Of a stretch of 64,000 nucleotides of DNA, positions 28,205 through 36,837 are shown in pieces; positions within the stretch are counted from its first letter, which is position 1; the number at the start of each line of letters is the position of its first letter. The notes beneath the pieces are model-generated. The model had not been told where the DNA came from. It saw only the letters and a list, made by a program, of their open reading frames with translations, and made no database searches. Origin of the DNA: Paradevosia shaoguanensis. GTDB lineage: Bacteria > Pseudomonadota > Alphaproteobacteria > Rhizobiales > Devosiaceae. The translations under genes and the position numbers were made by a program. Location: NCBI RefSeq assembly GCF_016801025.1, contig NZ_CP068983.1, positions 620,001 through 684,000 on the forward strand, given 5' to 3'.

Positions 28205-28471
28205 TCCGTTTCAGTCCTCCACCGCTGAGACTGCTCGGGAAATCAGAGCCTTGCCAGCCTGTCATTGTCGTTGGGCCGCATCAATCCAACCCGGAACGTT
28301 TCCTGTGGGTTTGAACCGAAGTGTGTCGTCGGCGCAGCAGATGGGTGTGGAACCGCGCGGGCGCACGCAAGTTGTCCCACGTGGCGCTTGTCCACGTTTG
28401 GACGAACTCCTCCCTTGACCTTTCGCCGCGTGCTTTTACCGAAGCCGCGGCGACTTTCTTTTTCGCGTCGG
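28205..28471. promoter_or_regulatory. Upstream region of the cellulose operon
   Basis: The 267 bases between bcsN and the next gene on the same strand contain no credible gene and should include the bcs promoter. I could not find a convincing -35/-10 pair or operator by eye. Confidence 0.4.
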
Positions 28472-29143
28472 TCAGTTCACGGACACGAAATTGCCGCCCA
28501 GATCGAACCAGCAATTGAAGAACGTGGTGCTGCCGTCACGCTCGAAATAGCCCTGCGACACGTATTGATTGCCGCTCTTGAAGGCGGCGTTGGCGGTGAT
28601 GCTCTGCGGGCGCACGCCGAACTTGGCGGACGCTTCGCCGGCGCAGAAGCGCGGCATCAGATCGGTGGAAACGGCGTCGGCGGCCTGGGCGGCCGGTGCC
28701 GCGGCACGCGGTTGCGGGCGAGCTTGGGCGGCGGCATTTTCGACGTAGATGGTGAGCTCGTAGTTGGCGCGCTCGTTGCGGCGTGCGGCGTTGCGCATCA
28801 GGTAGACGTTGATCTCGTACTTGCCGCTCGAGGGAATCTGGAAGCTGGAGCTGTTGCCCGAGACCGAGCCGATGAAAAGCGCCTGCGAGGCGCCGGGCGC
28901 GGTGATGTTGAAGTAGTTGCCGGGATTATCGGTATCGAGCTGCACGCTCATGGTCTGGCCGGCGGCGACATCCACGAGATAGCGGACGCCATCTGAGCCA
29001 CGGATGGTGCCATCGATGCTGGTACCGCTGGCGCCGCGCGGAAACTTGACGTTGACCGCCTTGCTCGCGGCGAAGGCGCCGCCAGCGAGGGACATGCAGA
29101 GGAAAAGGGTAAGGAACGCGGTGATGACCGTGCGAAATGTCAT
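28472..29143 (-). CDS. PliG-like lysozyme inhibitor with extra C-terminal domain
   Basis: The 223-aa exported protein has a signal peptide (1-26, ending AFA-AS). Residues about 27-137 resemble PliG, the periplasmic inhibitor of g-type lysozyme: the first strand KAVNVKFPRGASG, the middle strand with TIRG, and the end SGKYEINVYLMRNAARRNE followed by YELTIYVE. After an Ala/Pro linker comes a second domain of about 65 residues with two Cys (PRFCAGEASAKFGV and TFFNCWFDLGGNFVSVN), seen as a separate small domain in other alphaproteobacterial proteins. The likely role is protection against host or protist lysozyme. ATG 29143 has GGAG six bases before it. Confidence 0.65.
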   Translation of the reverse strand: MTFRTVITAFLTLFLCMSLAGGAFAASKAVNVKFPRGASGTSIDGTIRGSDGVRYLVDVAAGQTMSVQLDTDNPGNYFNITAPGASQALFIGSVSGNSSSFQIPSSGKYEINVYLMRNAARRNERANYELTIYVENAAAQARPQPRAAAPAAQAADAVSTDLMPRFCAGEASAKFGVRPQSITANAAFKSGNQYVSQGYFERDGSTTFFNCWFDLGGNFVSVN

Positions 29144-29663
29144 GGCGAACTCCGTGTTTCGAGATGGCCAGTATTTTCGCATGGCGCCGGGCGCCGCGAC
29201 AGGGGCAAAAGCAACGACCCCCGAGGCTCCCCCTCGGGGGTCGTCGTCGATCGCGGCAGGGAGCGGTTCCTGTCCGGCGACCATCCTTGTTGCGGAGAAG
29301 ATGGCGCAGGACCTGAACCATCGCGACCGCGAATGCCTGTCGGGCCCAGCGGACGGACCGCAGCAAAAGCGATGCCGACGATCAAGATGGGCGGGTTACA
29401 GGGTGACGGTGACATTGGGCAGATCGACGGGGAGGTTCTGACCATCTAGTCGACTCTTTCGCGTTCGATCGGCATTGCCGCCGCCTCCCTCCCGATGCAG
29501 ACCACAATGCAGAAGACGTGTTTAGGTTTCATAACTAGTTGAAAAATAACATTAAAATTAGCGAACGACGATTGTAAGGAAACTGTAATCCGGCGCGAAC
29601 GGAACCCTGAACGGGAGCGCAGGCTTAACCCTGCATCGGGAGCTATGAACCCAGGAGGGTGCC
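29144..29663. other. Intergenic region with hairpin and AT-rich promoter zone
   Basis: About 520 bases. A strong hairpin lies at 29215-29243 (CGACCCCCGAGG / CCTCGGGGGTCG, no T run). The stretch 29510-29590 is AT-rich and probably holds the promoter of the following small gene. Open frames overlapping here are antisense shadows of the upstream gene. Confidence 0.55.
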
Positions 29664-29873
29664 ATGGACAGCGAAGCCAGCCACGACCCGCGCTATCACA
29701 CGCAACAGATGCAGGAGCGCTTCCAGCAGTTGATCGACCACCTGCGCGAAGACATCGACAAGGTCGACGAGCTCCGGTTCAAGGCGATGTTCGAGACCTC
29801 GGCCGAAGTGCTGGGCGGGCTCAAGAAGGCCTTCGGCGACTACGAGAAGAAGAACGAGAGCGCGTGGCGTTAG
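29664..29873 (+). CDS. Small conserved-looking protein, function unknown
   Basis: A 69-aa hydrophilic, helical protein (QQMQERFQQLIDHLRED, EVLGGLKKAFGDYEKK). AGGAGGG stands seven bases before the ATG and a good terminator follows, so I think it is expressed. It shows no known motif; the heptad-like pattern suggests a short coiled coil. Confidence 0.7.
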   Translation: MDSEASHDPRYHTQQMQERFQQLIDHLREDIDKVDELRFKAMFETSAEVLGGLKKAFGDYEKKNESAWR

Positions 29874-30036
29874 CCGAATGGCGCGCCCGGCTTGCGGCGG
29901 GCTGGGGACGCTCCGGCAGGCGCGCAGGTACGCTCGGCGGCGACGTAGCGCTTAACCTTGACGGCAACGGACAGACCTCGGCAGGCGCGAAACTGGGGAT
30001 TTCGGCGAACTTCCGAGGGAGACACCGGCAAGGTTG

Positions 30037-30069
30037 AAAAAGGGCCGCCCCGCCCGGGCGGCTCTTTTC
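30037..30069. terminator. Bidirectional terminator hairpin
   Basis: GCCGCCC and GGGCGGC pair around CGCCC, with A residues before and CTTTT after. It stands between the small gene ending at 29873 and the convergent serine hydrolase ending at 30081 and can serve both strands. Confidence 0.8.
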
Positions 30070-30080
30070 ATTGGGTGCGG

Positions 30081-31643
30081 TCAGTCGCTCTTGCGCACGA
30101 AGGTGCCCAGGCCGTTGTCGTCATAGGCCTCGATGGTGACCCGGTCACCGGAGAAGTCGACGGCGGAGAGGGAGCCGAGAAGCTGGGCGTCGTTGAAGGG
30201 CTCGAAGACGAAAGTATCGGCGTCCCAATGGCGGGCGGTGAACTGCACCTGCCCTTCGGGGCCGAACTTGAGGAGGAGGGCATCCTCCGGCCCCGGGGCG
30301 ATTTCGAGATCGCCGAAATAGGCGTTTTCGTAGCGGCCGGCATAGGCGGAGGGTGATTGGGCAGGGCGTGCCGGATCGGGCGGCTGGAGTTTGGCAAGGC
30401 GCCCCTGTGGTTCGAGGACCGGAGCGAGACCGGCCTTGTAGATGGTCCACCAGTCGCGGGTCGGATTGCCGGCGAGGACGATGTCGGTGAACTGGGCGGT
30501 GATGGCATCGGCAACGCCGTTGGGCGTGGCATTGACCAGCACGACGATGCCGACATTGGCATCGGGGATCAGGGTCATGGCCGTGGCCGAGCCCCAGGAA
30601 AAGGCGCCGCCATGGCTCCACACGACGTGACCGGGCACGGGGCTGCTGAGGAACATGCCGTAGCCGTAATAGCCGCCGGTGGCGCGCAGGTCGGGCGCTT
30701 CGGAGATCATCGACTTGGGCGTGACCATCGGGGCCAGCGCGGCGGCGGGGATGGAGAGCTTTTCGGTGCGCCCGTCGGCCAGCATGAAGGCCATCCAGCG
30801 GGCGAGATCAACGGCGGAAGACGAAACGCCGGCGGCGGGCGAGGTCCGGTCGGTATTGTAGGCGGAGGACCAGTGCGAAAGGCCGGTTTTCGTCCTCTCC
30901 GGGCCGACGACATATTGCCCCTCCTCCCAGACGTGGCCGACCGCGTGGTTGGGTTGCTTGCGGAAATCGTCGAAGCGGGAACTCGTGGAGGCCATGCCGA
31001 GGGGAACGTAGAGGCGATCACGAGAGAGATCGGCCCAATCTTCGCCGGCGATTGTGGCGACGGCCTCGGCGGCGAGGGTCATGCCGTAATTGGTATAGGC
31101 ATAGCTGGCGCGGAACGCCCCGAGCGGCAGATAGCGCAACGCATCGAAGACTTCGCGCTGGGAATAGTCGAACTGTTCGAGATCGTCGCCCGCATGATCC
31201 GGCAGGCCGGTGCGGTGGGAATAGAGATCGCCGATGGTGACGTTGGCGCTGACCCACGGATCGCTGAGGGTGAACCAGGGGAAGATTTCGCGGACCTTGG
31301 TATCCCAGCCGACCTTGCCGTCGGCGATCACGCTGGCAATGACGCTGGCGCCAATGGGCTTTGACATGGAGGCGAGCTGGAAGACGGTTTCGGGCGTTAC
31401 CGGCTCACCGGTTTCGAGGTTGCGGACGCCATAGCCACGCTCGAAAACGGTCTCGCCGTTCTTGACGACAGCGATGGCGAGGCCGGGCACCTGGGTTTCC
31501 TCCATCAGCGCCCGAATCTGGTCATCGAGCTGAGCAATCGCAGCATCGACCCGGCTATCCTGCGTCTCCTGCGCCAGGACGGGCGCCGCAAGAAGCATCG
31601 CCAGGCCGATCCCGCCCAGCCCGCGAAAGCAAACGCGATCCAT
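30081..31643 (-). CDS. Serine hydrolase of the class C beta-lactamase / penicillin-binding family
   Basis: The 520-aa exported protein has a signal peptide (1-24, ending VLA-QE), the active-site SMSK (Ser92, Lys95), a Tyr-Thr-Asn (YTNYGM) motif and a late HGG (SHGGAF). This is the S-x2-K / Y-x-N / HGG set of class C beta-lactamase-like hydrolases. A C-terminal beta-rich domain of about 110 residues (DUF3471-like) follows, as in D-aminopeptidase or esterase relatives. The substrate is unknown. I chose ATG 31643, with GGGGAAG five bases before it. Confidence 0.88.
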   Translation of the reverse strand: MDRVCFRGLGGIGLAMLLAAPVLAQETQDSRVDAAIAQLDDQIRALMEETQVPGLAIAVVKNGETVFERGYGVRNLETGEPVTPETVFQLASMSKPIGASVIASVIADGKVGWDTKVREIFPWFTLSDPWVSANVTIGDLYSHRTGLPDHAGDDLEQFDYSQREVFDALRYLPLGAFRASYAYTNYGMTLAAEAVATIAGEDWADLSRDRLYVPLGMASTSSRFDDFRKQPNHAVGHVWEEGQYVVGPERTKTGLSHWSSAYNTDRTSPAAGVSSSAVDLARWMAFMLADGRTEKLSIPAAALAPMVTPKSMISEAPDLRATGGYYGYGMFLSSPVPGHVVWSHGGAFSWGSATAMTLIPDANVGIVVLVNATPNGVADAITAQFTDIVLAGNPTRDWWTIYKAGLAPVLEPQGRLAKLQPPDPARPAQSPSAYAGRYENAYFGDLEIAPGPEDALLLKFGPEGQVQFTARHWDADTFVFEPFNDAQLLGSLSAVDFSGDRVTIEAYDDNGLGTFVRKSD

Positions 31644-31866
31644 CACTTCTTCCCCCAAAAGCATTGCGCTTTCACCAATGGAAGACGTAGCCGCAATCGA
31701 TGAGAAGAAAAAGTCAGCAACAGCCTTCGGCGATTGCGACAATTGGAGGGAAGATGGAGATACGCAAAGCCCTCCTCCCACTTCTCATATGTAGCGCGCA
31801 AGGGGCTTGCTTCAAGGACCGGGTCATCCCGTACAAACACCGTCCAACCTGATCTGGGAGTGCGGA

Positions 31867-33336
31867 ATGGCGGCGGTTTTTGGGATGGATGACCGGGCGG
31901 TGGTGATTGCCGGGGGTGGGCCGACGGGGTTGATGCTGGCGGGGGAGCTGGCATTGGCCGGGGTCGATGTGGTGATCGTCGAACGGCGCGAGAGCCAGGA
32001 GCTGGTGGGGTCGCGGGCGTTGGGGCTGCATGCGCGGACCATCGAGGTGTTGGACCAGCGGGGGATCGCGGAGCGGTTTCTTGCGGAAGGCTATACGGCG
32101 CAGGTGGCGGGCTTTGCGGGGGTGAAGCTCGATATCGGGGACTTTCCGACGCGGCATCCCTATGGGCTGGCACTGGTGCAGAAGCATACCGAGCGGATAC
32201 TTGCCGACTGGGTGGAGGCGCTTGGGGTGCCGCTCCTGCGGGGGCGCGTGGTGACCGGGTTCGCGCAGGACGAGGTGGGTGTCGAGGTGGCGCTCGATGA
32301 CGGACGTGTGCTGCGGGCGCAATATCTCGTGGGGTGCGATGGCGGGCGAAGCGTGGTGCGGAAGGCGGCGGGGATAGCCTTTGCCGGATGGGACCCGACG
32401 ATCAGCCACCTCATCGCCCAGGTGGAAATGGCTGAGGAACCGCAATGGGGGTTTCACCACGATACCACTGGCCGGCACGCGATTTCGCGGCTGACGGCCG
32501 ATGGGCCGGTGGGCGTGATGCTGACCGAGCCCGATGTGGGCGAGAAGGGTGAGCCGACGCTGGACGATCTGCGCACCGGCCTTATCCGGGTCTATGGCAC
32601 GGATTTCGGCGTGCATAGCCCGACTTCGATTTCGCGGTTCACCGACATGTCGCGCCAGGCGGAGCGCTATCGGGAGGGGCGCGTGCTGCTGGCGGGAGAC
32701 GCGGCACACATCCACTACCCGGTGGGCGGCCATGGGCTCAACCTGGGCGTGCAGGATGCCGTCAATCTTGGGTGGAAGCTGGCGCAGGTGGTGAAAGGCG
32801 TTTCGCCGGCCGAGCTGCTCGATAGCTATCACGCGGAGCGATATCCGGTGGCGGCGCGCGTGCTCATGGAGACGATGGCGTCGGTGGCGGTCAGCCGGAC
32901 GGACGAGCGATCGCGGGCGCTGCGGGAGCTGGTTGCCGAAATGCTCGGGCTTGAGCAGGCGCGCAAGTATATGGCCGGACGGATGTCGGAGCTCGATATC
33001 CGCTATGATTTCGGCGAGGGCCATCCGCTGCTGGGAAGGCGCATGCCCGATATCGAGGTGATGACTGCGGAGGGCCCGTTGCGGGTGTTCACGCTGTTGC
33101 ATCGCGCCAGGCCGGTGCTGCTTGACCTCGGCGGGCTCGATGGGTTCGACGCGACGCCGTGGGCGGAACGCGTGCAGGTCGTCGCGGCGCGGTATGAGGG
33201 CGATTGGGAATTGCCGGTGATTGGCGCGGTCGCCGCACCGGGCTCCGTGCTGGTGCGACCGGACGGGCACGTCGCCTGGACTGGGCGCGATCCGGCGGGG
33301 CTCAACGAGGCGCTGACGCGATGGTTCGGCCGGTAG
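31867..33336 (+). CDS. FAD-dependent aromatic monooxygenase (PHBH/MhpA type)
   Basis: A 489-aa flavoprotein hydroxylase: GxGxxG FAD motif at the N-terminus (VIAGGGPTGLMLAGELA), the DG motif (LVGCDGGRSVVRKAAG) and the GD motif (VLLAGDAAHIHYPVGGHGLN), plus a C-terminal thioredoxin-like domain as in MhpA, PgaE and rifampicin monooxygenase. It should hydroxylate an aromatic substrate with NAD(P)H and O2. The substrate cannot be deduced; no catabolic neighbours. ATG 31867 has GGGAG six bases upstream. Confidence 0.9.
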   Translation: MAAVFGMDDRAVVIAGGGPTGLMLAGELALAGVDVVIVERRESQELVGSRALGLHARTIEVLDQRGIAERFLAEGYTAQVAGFAGVKLDIGDFPTRHPYGLALVQKHTERILADWVEALGVPLLRGRVVTGFAQDEVGVEVALDDGRVLRAQYLVGCDGGRSVVRKAAGIAFAGWDPTISHLIAQVEMAEEPQWGFHHDTTGRHAISRLTADGPVGVMLTEPDVGEKGEPTLDDLRTGLIRVYGTDFGVHSPTSISRFTDMSRQAERYREGRVLLAGDAAHIHYPVGGHGLNLGVQDAVNLGWKLAQVVKGVSPAELLDSYHAERYPVAARVLMETMASVAVSRTDERSRALRELVAEMLGLEQARKYMAGRMSELDIRYDFGEGHPLLGRRMPDIEVMTAEGPLRVFTLLHRARPVLLDLGGLDGFDATPWAERVQVVAARYEGDWELPVIGAVAAPGSVLVRPDGHVAWTGRDPAGLNEALTRWFGR

Positions 33337-33375
33337 GAGCCGGACGGAAGCGCTGACGATTTGTGGGAGGAAGAA

Positions 33376-33451
33376 TGGTGCCCAGAGCCGGAATCGAACC
33401 AGCGACACGCGGATTTTCAATCCGCTGCTCTACCAACTGAGCTATCTGGGC
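33376..33451 (-). tRNA. tRNA-Phe (GAA)
   Basis: The minus strand reads GCCCAGATAGCTCAGTTGGT, then the anticodon stem GCGGA/TCCGC with loop TTGAAAA (anticodon GAA), T-arm GGTTCGATTCC, acceptor CTGGGC and an encoded CCA. All arms pair. Confidence 0.97.
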
Positions 33452-33637
33452 ATCATTTTTTTGCGCTCCGGCGTGCCGAAGGCTGGCGGTTTATAGGCAA
33501 TGAGATTTGGGCTGGCAAGGGCGAAAGCGACGATTTTTTGAACTCGTTGTGGGGAACGCGAACCGGCTCGCGCCATTGCGGTTTCCGGCGACGCGGCCTA
33601 GGTTCGGCTATCTAGTATGGCAGATTGGGAAAAGAGC

Positions 33638-34399
33638 ATGCTCGGGGATTTGCAAGGCAAGCGCGCGCTGATCACGGGGTCGTCGACCGGCATCGGGGCA
33701 GCGTTGGCGCTAGAGATGGGCCGGCTCGGCATCAGCGTGGCAGTGCATGGGCACAAGAATGCCGAGGCGGCACGAGCCGTCGCCGACAAGATTGTGGCCG
33801 CGGGCGGAAGGGCCGTGGTGGTGACCGGCGATGTCAGCCATTCGGGCGAGGCCGAGCGGATCGTCGGGGAAGCGGTGGCGGGGCTCGGCGGGCTCGATGT
33901 GCTGGTCAATAATGCCGGCGGCATTCTCGAGCGGGTGACCAATGCGGCGTTCGACGAGGAGATGTTCACCAAGGTGTTCGATCTCAATGTCCGCTCGATC
34001 CTGGCGATGACGAAGGCGGCCTATCCGCACCTAAAAGCCTCGGGGAAGGCTTCGATCATCAATACGGGATCGATCGCGGGGCGGTTCGGCGGGTTCTCGG
34101 GGTCGACCGTCTATGCGGCGGCCAAGGCGGCGGTGCATTCGATCTCGCGCAATGCGGCACGGGAATTCGCGATGGATGGCATTCGGGTGAATACGGTGGC
34201 GCCGGGGTTCATCATCACGCCGTTCCATGACCGGACGCCCGAGGCGGTGCGGGAATCAGCGCGGGCGCAAATCCCGATGCAGCGGCTGGGGACGGCGGAG
34301 GATTGCGTGGGGGCGTATGTGTTTTTGGCGTCGGAGGCGATGAGCGGGTACATTACGGGGCAGATTATCGATGTGAATGGGGGGCAGTTGATGCCGTGA
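33638..34399 (+). CDS. SDR family oxidoreductase (FabG-like)
   Basis: A classical short-chain dehydrogenase of 253 aa: cofactor motif TGSSTGIG, NNAG, catalytic Ser in NTGSIAG, YAAAK (Tyr-x3-Lys) and the C-terminal ITGQIIDVNGG. It oxidises or reduces an unknown alcohol/ketone with NAD(P). An upstream ATG at 33617 is also in frame; I prefer 33638 because the first fold begins just after it and a purine-rich stretch precedes it. It is transcribed alone. Confidence 0.9.
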   Translation: MLGDLQGKRALITGSSTGIGAALALEMGRLGISVAVHGHKNAEAARAVADKIVAAGGRAVVVTGDVSHSGEAERIVGEAVAGLGGLDVLVNNAGGILERVTNAAFDEEMFTKVFDLNVRSILAMTKAAYPHLKASGKASIINTGSIAGRFGGFSGSTVYAAAKAAVHSISRNAAREFAMDGIRVNTVAPGFIITPFHDRTPEAVRESARAQIPMQRLGTAEDCVGAYVFLASEAMSGYITGQIIDVNGGQLMP

Positions 34400-34427
34400 G
34401 GGGGATGGGGTTTACCCCCACCCCTAT

Positions 34428-34450
34428 CCCCTCCCCGCAAGGGGGAGGGA
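34428..34450. repeat. REP-like palindrome
   Basis: CCCTCCCC and GGGGAGGG pair around GCAAG, 30 bases after the SDR stop. Such palindromes are dispersed in genomes of this order and may act as terminators or mRNA stabilisers. Confidence 0.6.
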
Positions 34451-34537
34451 GACGTGCTGGCACGATTCCGCGGTGAGCCAAGGCGGTTCGAGGTTGCGCA
34501 GATTTGGAGTTTCTGCACGTGCGAACCCCATCACCGT

Positions 34538-34631
34538 ACTTTCCCGGCCGCAGAGCCGGGGCCCATGGATAGCTCCACTCGGGCGGAGGGGGGGGCAATA
34601 GGCCCCGGGTCTTCGCCCGGGGAAGATTGGG
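34538..34631 (-). repeat. Core relative of the 229-bp repeat, copy C
   Basis: It contains CCCGGCCGCAGAGCCGGGGCCCATGGAT, a diverged CTCCACTCGGGCGGAG and the second hairpin CCCCGGGTCTTCGCCCGGGG. The outer arms and terminal inverted repeats of copies A and B are missing. The orientation matches copy A. Confidence 0.65.
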
Positions 34632-34702
34632 GTGGGGGAGGTTCTGTAGTGGAGCAGGTTCCGTGGGTGGGAAGGTGACGGAGAAACGGGGCCGTCTAGC
34701 CC

Positions 34703-34903
34703 TTACTCGTCATCGCCGTCATCCGGCGTTTTCCGCTCTTCGTCCCGTTCCTCGGGAATCGCGTAGGCGCCGGTCAGCCAGCGGTTGAGGTCGATATCGG
34801 CGCAGCGGGACGAGCAGAAGGGGTGGAAGGCCTGGACGGAGGGCTTTCCGCAAATGGGACAGGGGCGCACCGGGCGCAGGCGGGTGACTTTGGCGTCGGC
34901 CAT
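34703..34903 (-). CDS. yacG: DNA gyrase inhibitor / zinc ribbon protein YacG
   Basis: A 66-aa protein with the YacG zinc ribbon CPICGK and [15 protein letters not shown] (C-x2-C ... C-x3-C) and an acidic tail. E. coli YacG binds GyrB and inhibits gyrase. It follows maf by seven bases, its usual partner in this order. Confidence 0.94.
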   Translation of the reverse strand: MADAKVTRLRPVRPCPICGKPSVQAFHPFCSSRCADIDLNRWLTGAYAIPEERDEERKTPDDGDDE

Positions 34904-34910
34904 GGCTGCC

Positions 34911-35549
34911 TCAGACGGAGGTCAGGCTCGACTGGTTGAGCCAGTTGAAGGTGACAGGATAGCCCTCGCCCTGCAGCAGGGCCACCGTTTCGTGGAGCGG
35001 CAGGCCGACCACGCTGGAATAGGAGCCGACCAGCTTGACGACGAAGGAGCCGGCGATGCCCTGGATGGCGTAGCCGCCGGCCTTGTCCTTCCATTCGGCG
35101 GAGGCGAGGTAGGCTTCCATCTCGCGGTTGGAGAGGCGCTTGAAGCGGATACGGGTTTCGACCAGCCGGCGCTTGGCCTGCCCGGAGGGCGTCAGGAGGC
35201 AGACGCCGGTGTAGACGCGATGCGCGCGGCCCGAGAGCAGGCGCAGGCAATCTGCGGCCTCTTCCATCATTTCGGCCTTGGGCAGCACGCGGCGACCGAC
35301 CGCCACGACGGTATCGGCAGCCAGCACGAGCGCATTGCCGCCGATGCCGGCCTGACGCGCCTTCTGTTGCGCGGCAATGGCCTTGAGGTCTGCCAGGCGC
35401 GCTGCAAGCTTGCGCGGCAGTTCGCCCTTTTCAGGGGTCTCATCGACGTGTGCGGGAACCAGGTGCTCGGGCTCGATGCCGATCTGATTGAGAAGCGCGA
35501 GGCGCCGCGGCGAAGCGGAAGCCAGAATCAGTTCGGGGCGGCTGGCCAA
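34911..35549 (-). CDS. maf: Maf-like nucleoside triphosphate pyrophosphatase
   Basis: The 212-aa protein begins with the Maf signature [19 protein letters not shown] and has the catalytic LVLAADTVV, with [13 protein letters not shown] and [11 protein letters not shown] later. Maf enzymes hydrolyse non-canonical or pyrimidine dNTPs, a house-cleaning role. It lies 12 bases after infA and before yacG, the standard order. Confidence 0.95.
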   Translation of the reverse strand: MASRPELILASASPRRLALLNQIGIEPEHLVPAHVDETPEKGELPRKLAARLADLKAIAAQQKARQAGIGGNALVLAADTVVAVGRRVLPKAEMMEEAADCLRLLSGRAHRVYTGVCLLTPSGQAKRRLVETRIRFKRLSNREMEAYLASAEWKDKAGGYAIQGIAGSFVVKLVGSYSSVVGLPLHETVALLQGEGYPVTFNWLNQSSLTSV

Positions 35550-35561
35550 TCGCGAAACTCG

Positions 35562-35780
35562 TTACTTGAAGCGGTAGGTGATACGGCCCTTGGTCAGGTC
35601 ATAGGGCGTCATTTCACACAATACCTTATCGCCCGCCAGAACGCGGATGCGATTCTTGCGCATGCGCCCAGCGGTGTGGGCGATGATTTCGTGGCCGTTC
35701 TCCAGCTTGACCCTGAAGGTCGCATTGGGAAGCAATTCGGTCACAACGCCCGGGAATTCGAGCACTTCTTCCTTTGCCAT
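35562..35780 (-). CDS. infA: Translation initiation factor IF-1
   Basis: The 72-aa S1/OB-fold protein is almost canonical: [38 protein letters not shown] and KGRITYRFK. It binds the ribosomal A site during initiation. CAGGAGAAAG precedes the ATG. Confidence 0.98.
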   Translation of the reverse strand: MAKEEVLEFPGVVTELLPNATFRVKLENGHEIIAHTAGRMRKNRIRVLAGDKVLCEMTPYDLTKGRITYRFK

Positions 35781-35855
35781 ACTTTCTCCTGAAAACGCCC
35801 GGGAGGGGAGCTAAATCCCAGTCCCAGGCCGAAATTGCGCGCAACCTATAGGAAT

Positions 35856-36821
35856 TCAGGCGCTTTGTGAACTAGAAGCCGAACGGCTCGCAACAAGCGG
35901 TTCGAGCCGCTCGCGAACCTTCTTCTGCAGGGTGTCGCGGAGCGTCCTGTAAGCGCTCAATACCGCCTCGCGGTTCCCTTCGACAAGGGTGGGATCGCTG
36001 ACGGACCAATGCTCGAGCGCACCCATTTCGAGCCCGCGCTTGCGCACCGCCTCGTCGGCATCGGGCGAAAGCGTCACCACCAGATCGAAGCGATTGGCGA
36101 CGAGTTCATCCATAGTGTGGGGAGTGTGGACCGACATATCCACCCCCACCTCTTCCATGACCTCGTGCACGAAGCCATCGGCCTTGCCCGATTGCACGCC
36201 GGCCGAGCGCGCAATGAGGCGGCCCGGGAAGTATTTACGCGCCAGCGCCGCGGCGATGGGCGAGCGCACCGAGTTCATCGAGCAGACGAAGAGCACGGTC
36301 GGCAATTCGCTGTCGCGTTCGTCGATGCGCTTGGCATAGGGCTGGACGGCGCAGATGAGCGTGAAGAGCCGCCGCGCGGTGTTGAGATCCATCTCGAGCT
36401 TGTTGTCGAGCCGCGTGCGGAGGAGTTCGGCCGCCTCGTTGTGGAGGCCGCGCCGCGCCATGTCGACCGTCTCGATCTGGAAGGGCGAGGCCGAGCGGAT
36501 GGCTTCGTAATAGCTGTCGCGGATGCGGAAGTAATCGCGGATGAGGCGGCGGAAGGGGGTGAGCGAGAGATAGTGCGCGGCGATCGGCTCGAAGGTTTCG
36601 GGATCGCGCACGTCAAGCACGATGTAATTGGCGACGATCGAGACGTGCAGCGCATAGGGGCCCGTGGCTTTTACGCGCGCAGGGCGGAACTTGTTGTCCT
36701 CGACGAGGTCGTAGATGGCGATGCGCCACTCATGCACCTCGTCGGGATCGATCGAGGTGATGGTCGAGGGATCGAGCGTGACGGTGACGATCCGGTCGGT
36801 CGTGGCATCGAAGTCACGCAA
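35856..36821 (-). CDS. UPF0262 domain fused to low-molecular-weight protein tyrosine phosphatase
   Basis: One 321-codon frame joins two proteins that are usually separate neighbours. Residues about 7-157 are UPF0262 (ITSIDPDEVHEWRIAIYDL, HYLSLTPFRRLIRDYF, ESYYEAIRSA-like, NTARRLFTLICAV). From about 172 comes a phosphatase with the P-loop C-x5-R (Cys180-Arg186 in FVCSMNSVRSPIAAAL) and an SDP acid motif. The start is most likely TTG 36821, ten bases after GGGGAGG that directly follows the hisD stop; the frame is open to an ATG at 36878 inside hisD. Substrates are unknown; ArsC/Wzb-like activity is possible. Confidence 0.82.
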   Translation of the reverse strand: MRDFDATTDRIVTVTLDPSTITSIDPDEVHEWRIAIYDLVEDNKFRPARVKATGPYALHVSIVANYIVLDVRDPETFEPIAAHYLSLTPFRRLIRDYFRIRDSYYEAIRSASPFQIETVDMARRGLHNEAAELLRTRLDNKLEMDLNTARRLFTLICAVQPYAKRIDERDSELPTVLFVCSMNSVRSPIAAALARKYFPGRLIARSAGVQSGKADGFVHEVMEEVGVDMSVHTPHTMDELVANRFDLVVTLSPDADEAVRKRGLEMGALEHWSVSDPTLVEGNREAVLSAYRTLRDTLQKKVRERLEPLVASRSASSSQSA

Positions 36822-36837
36822 GAAGCGCCGCCCTCCC

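Larger units (their letters stand above)
34400..34702. other. Intergenic region made of two hairpin repeats
   Basis: Between the SDR and yacG stops the space contains a G+C-rich palindrome at 34428-34450 and a core-type relative of the 229-bp repeat at 34538-34631. No gene is visible. Confidence 0.6.
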
